Assembly: GCA_003152975.1 (NCBI GenBank)
Contig: PMBP01000244.1
Coordinates: 1 to 6,524, forward strand
DNA: 6,524 nt
Source: Phycisphaerales bacterium
GTDB taxonomy: Bacteria > Planctomycetota > Phycisphaerae > Sedimentisphaerales > Anaerohalosphaeraceae
Reading direction: 5' to 3'
This document shows, piece by piece, positions 5,987-6,524 of the stretch. Within the stretch, counting starts at the first letter, position 1. Every line of letters starts with the position of its first letter. Made by a program: the position numbers and the translations under genes. The notes beneath the pieces are model-generated. The model saw only the letters and a list, made by a program, of their open reading frames with translations, was not told the origin of the DNA and made no database searches.

Positions 5987-6026
5987 TAACTCCCCCCAAA
6001 AGTATTTTTTCGTCGGATTTGTTGCC

Positions 6027-6055
6027 TTGACACGGGGAACCCTATATGGTATGGT
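6027..6055 (+). promoter_or_regulatory. Strong sigma-70-type promoter for the RRM protein gene
   Basis: A perfect TTGACA (6027-6032) is followed after exactly 17 nt by TATGGT (6050-6055, 4 of 6 to TATAAT). Transcription would start near 6062, giving a leader of about 143 nt before the ATG at 6205. The leader holds no obvious strong hairpin (only a 4-bp TCGG/CCGA stem at 6158-6170) and no small open reading frame with a clear ribosome binding site. A long leader fits post-transcriptional or cold-responsive control, as is known for some RNA-binding protein genes, but this is inference. Confidence 0.65.
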
Positions 6056-6204
6056 GGTCCCGGAATGGATTCGATAGGTCGGGATTTGGAAACAATAAGA
6101 GCCCCGCAGTTCAGTCGTATGCGAGTTCCCGTTTTCCTCTTCCATCACCGGAGCATGTCGGCCTGTCCGAACCGAACAAGGTAGTCACTTTTTGGAGAAC
6201 GAAA

Positions 6205-6524
6205 ATGGGAAAGAAGTTGTATGTGGGTAATCTGCGGCCCGACATCGCCAATGAAGAGCTGCAAGGATGGTTCGCCGAGTACGGTACCGTGCTCAGCGTC
6301 AACCTCGTTATCGACAAGGTCACCAACACCGGTAAGGGTTACGGGTTCATCGAGATGAGCTCCGATGCCGAGGCCGAGGCCGCCAAGACCGGCCTCAATG
6401 GTTCCGAACGCGGCGGCGCGGTCCTCAAGGTCGCCGATGCCAATCCCCCCAAGACCGGCGGCCGTCCCGGCGGTCGTGGCGGTTACGGTGGCGGTGGCGG
6501 TGGCGGACGCGGCGGACGTGGTGG
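6205..6524 (+). CDS. Glycine-rich RRM RNA-binding protein, 3' end outside window
   Basis: The first 106 residues of a single-RRM protein, running off the right edge without a stop. The RRM spans about residues 3-79: RNP2 LYVGNL (5-10) with aromatic Tyr6, and RNP1 KGYGFIEM (44-51) with aromatics Tyr46 and Phe48, the residues that stack on RNA bases. From residue 84 the chain becomes a low-complexity Gly/Arg tail (TGGRPGGRGGY, seven Gly, then RGGRG), as in bacterial Rbp and plant glycine-rich RNA-binding proteins. Such proteins bind single-stranded RNA and often respond to cold; a chaperone or transcript-stability role is likely. The ATG has GGAG (6194-6197) 7 nt upstream. Bacterial homologues are usually about 90-150 residues, so only a short part of the tail is probably missing. 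Identification of the RRM is firm; the tail length is unknown. Confidence 0.95.
   Translation, partial: MGKKLYVGNLRPDIANEELQGWFAEYGTVLSVNLVIDKVTNTGKGYGFIEMSSDAEAEAAKTGLNGSERGGAVLKVADANPPKTGGRPGGRGGYGGGGGGGRGGRG

Noticed and set aside
5987..6012. Possible intrinsic terminator after the HAD gene at the T run 6005-6010
   Set aside because: Only a 4-bp AAAA/TTTT stem with a 3-nt loop precedes the T run; there is no GC-rich stem.

Overview
The window looks like a chromosomal piece of a free-living, fairly GC-rich Gram-negative-type bacterium. The best guess is a planctomycete, perhaps of the Phycisphaerae. The signs are LamG-fold exported proteins, a Tat-exported lipoprotein of the sugar isomerase/epimerase TIM-barrel type, a glycine-rich RRM protein, and intergenic spacers filled with short degenerate repeats. 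This placement is an inference from gene style; no rRNA or other phylogenetic marker is present.

Layout from left to right. (1) 3-854 (+): the C-terminal part of a multi-LamG protein, open at the left edge, with more relaxed, AT-richer codon use than the genes further right. (2) 855-1000: a convergent spacer with a perfect 13-bp hairpin and a repeat cassette. (3) 1001-1966 (-): an exported sugar isomerase/epimerase-like lipoprotein. (4) 1967-2170: a spacer with a second repeat cassette plus an inverted partial copy. (5) 2171-3820 (-): a secreted 549-residue protein of unknown function with hydrolase-like features. (6) 3821-4073: a spacer with a third, more diverged cassette, a short palindrome and an AT-rich tandem repeat. 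(7) 4074-5161 (-): a two-gene unit, a small DUF2905-type membrane protein followed 17 bp later by an S4-domain pseudouridine synthase. (8) 5276-5986 (+): a HAD phosphatase transcribed divergently from that unit. (9) 6205-6524 (+): the start of a glycine-rich RRM RNA-binding protein behind a strong sigma-70-like promoter and a leader of about 140 nt, cut by the right edge.

Functionally the left half (LamG protein, exported isomerase-like protein, secreted unknown) suggests handling of carbohydrates outside the cytoplasm. The right half is housekeeping: rRNA modification, membrane, phosphatase and RNA binding. No mobile element, CRISPR array, tRNA or phage gene is visible. The most unusual feature is the family of short two-block intergenic repeats, which appears in the same orientation in all three spacers around the two exported-protein genes. 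No clearly new multi-gene system is visible.
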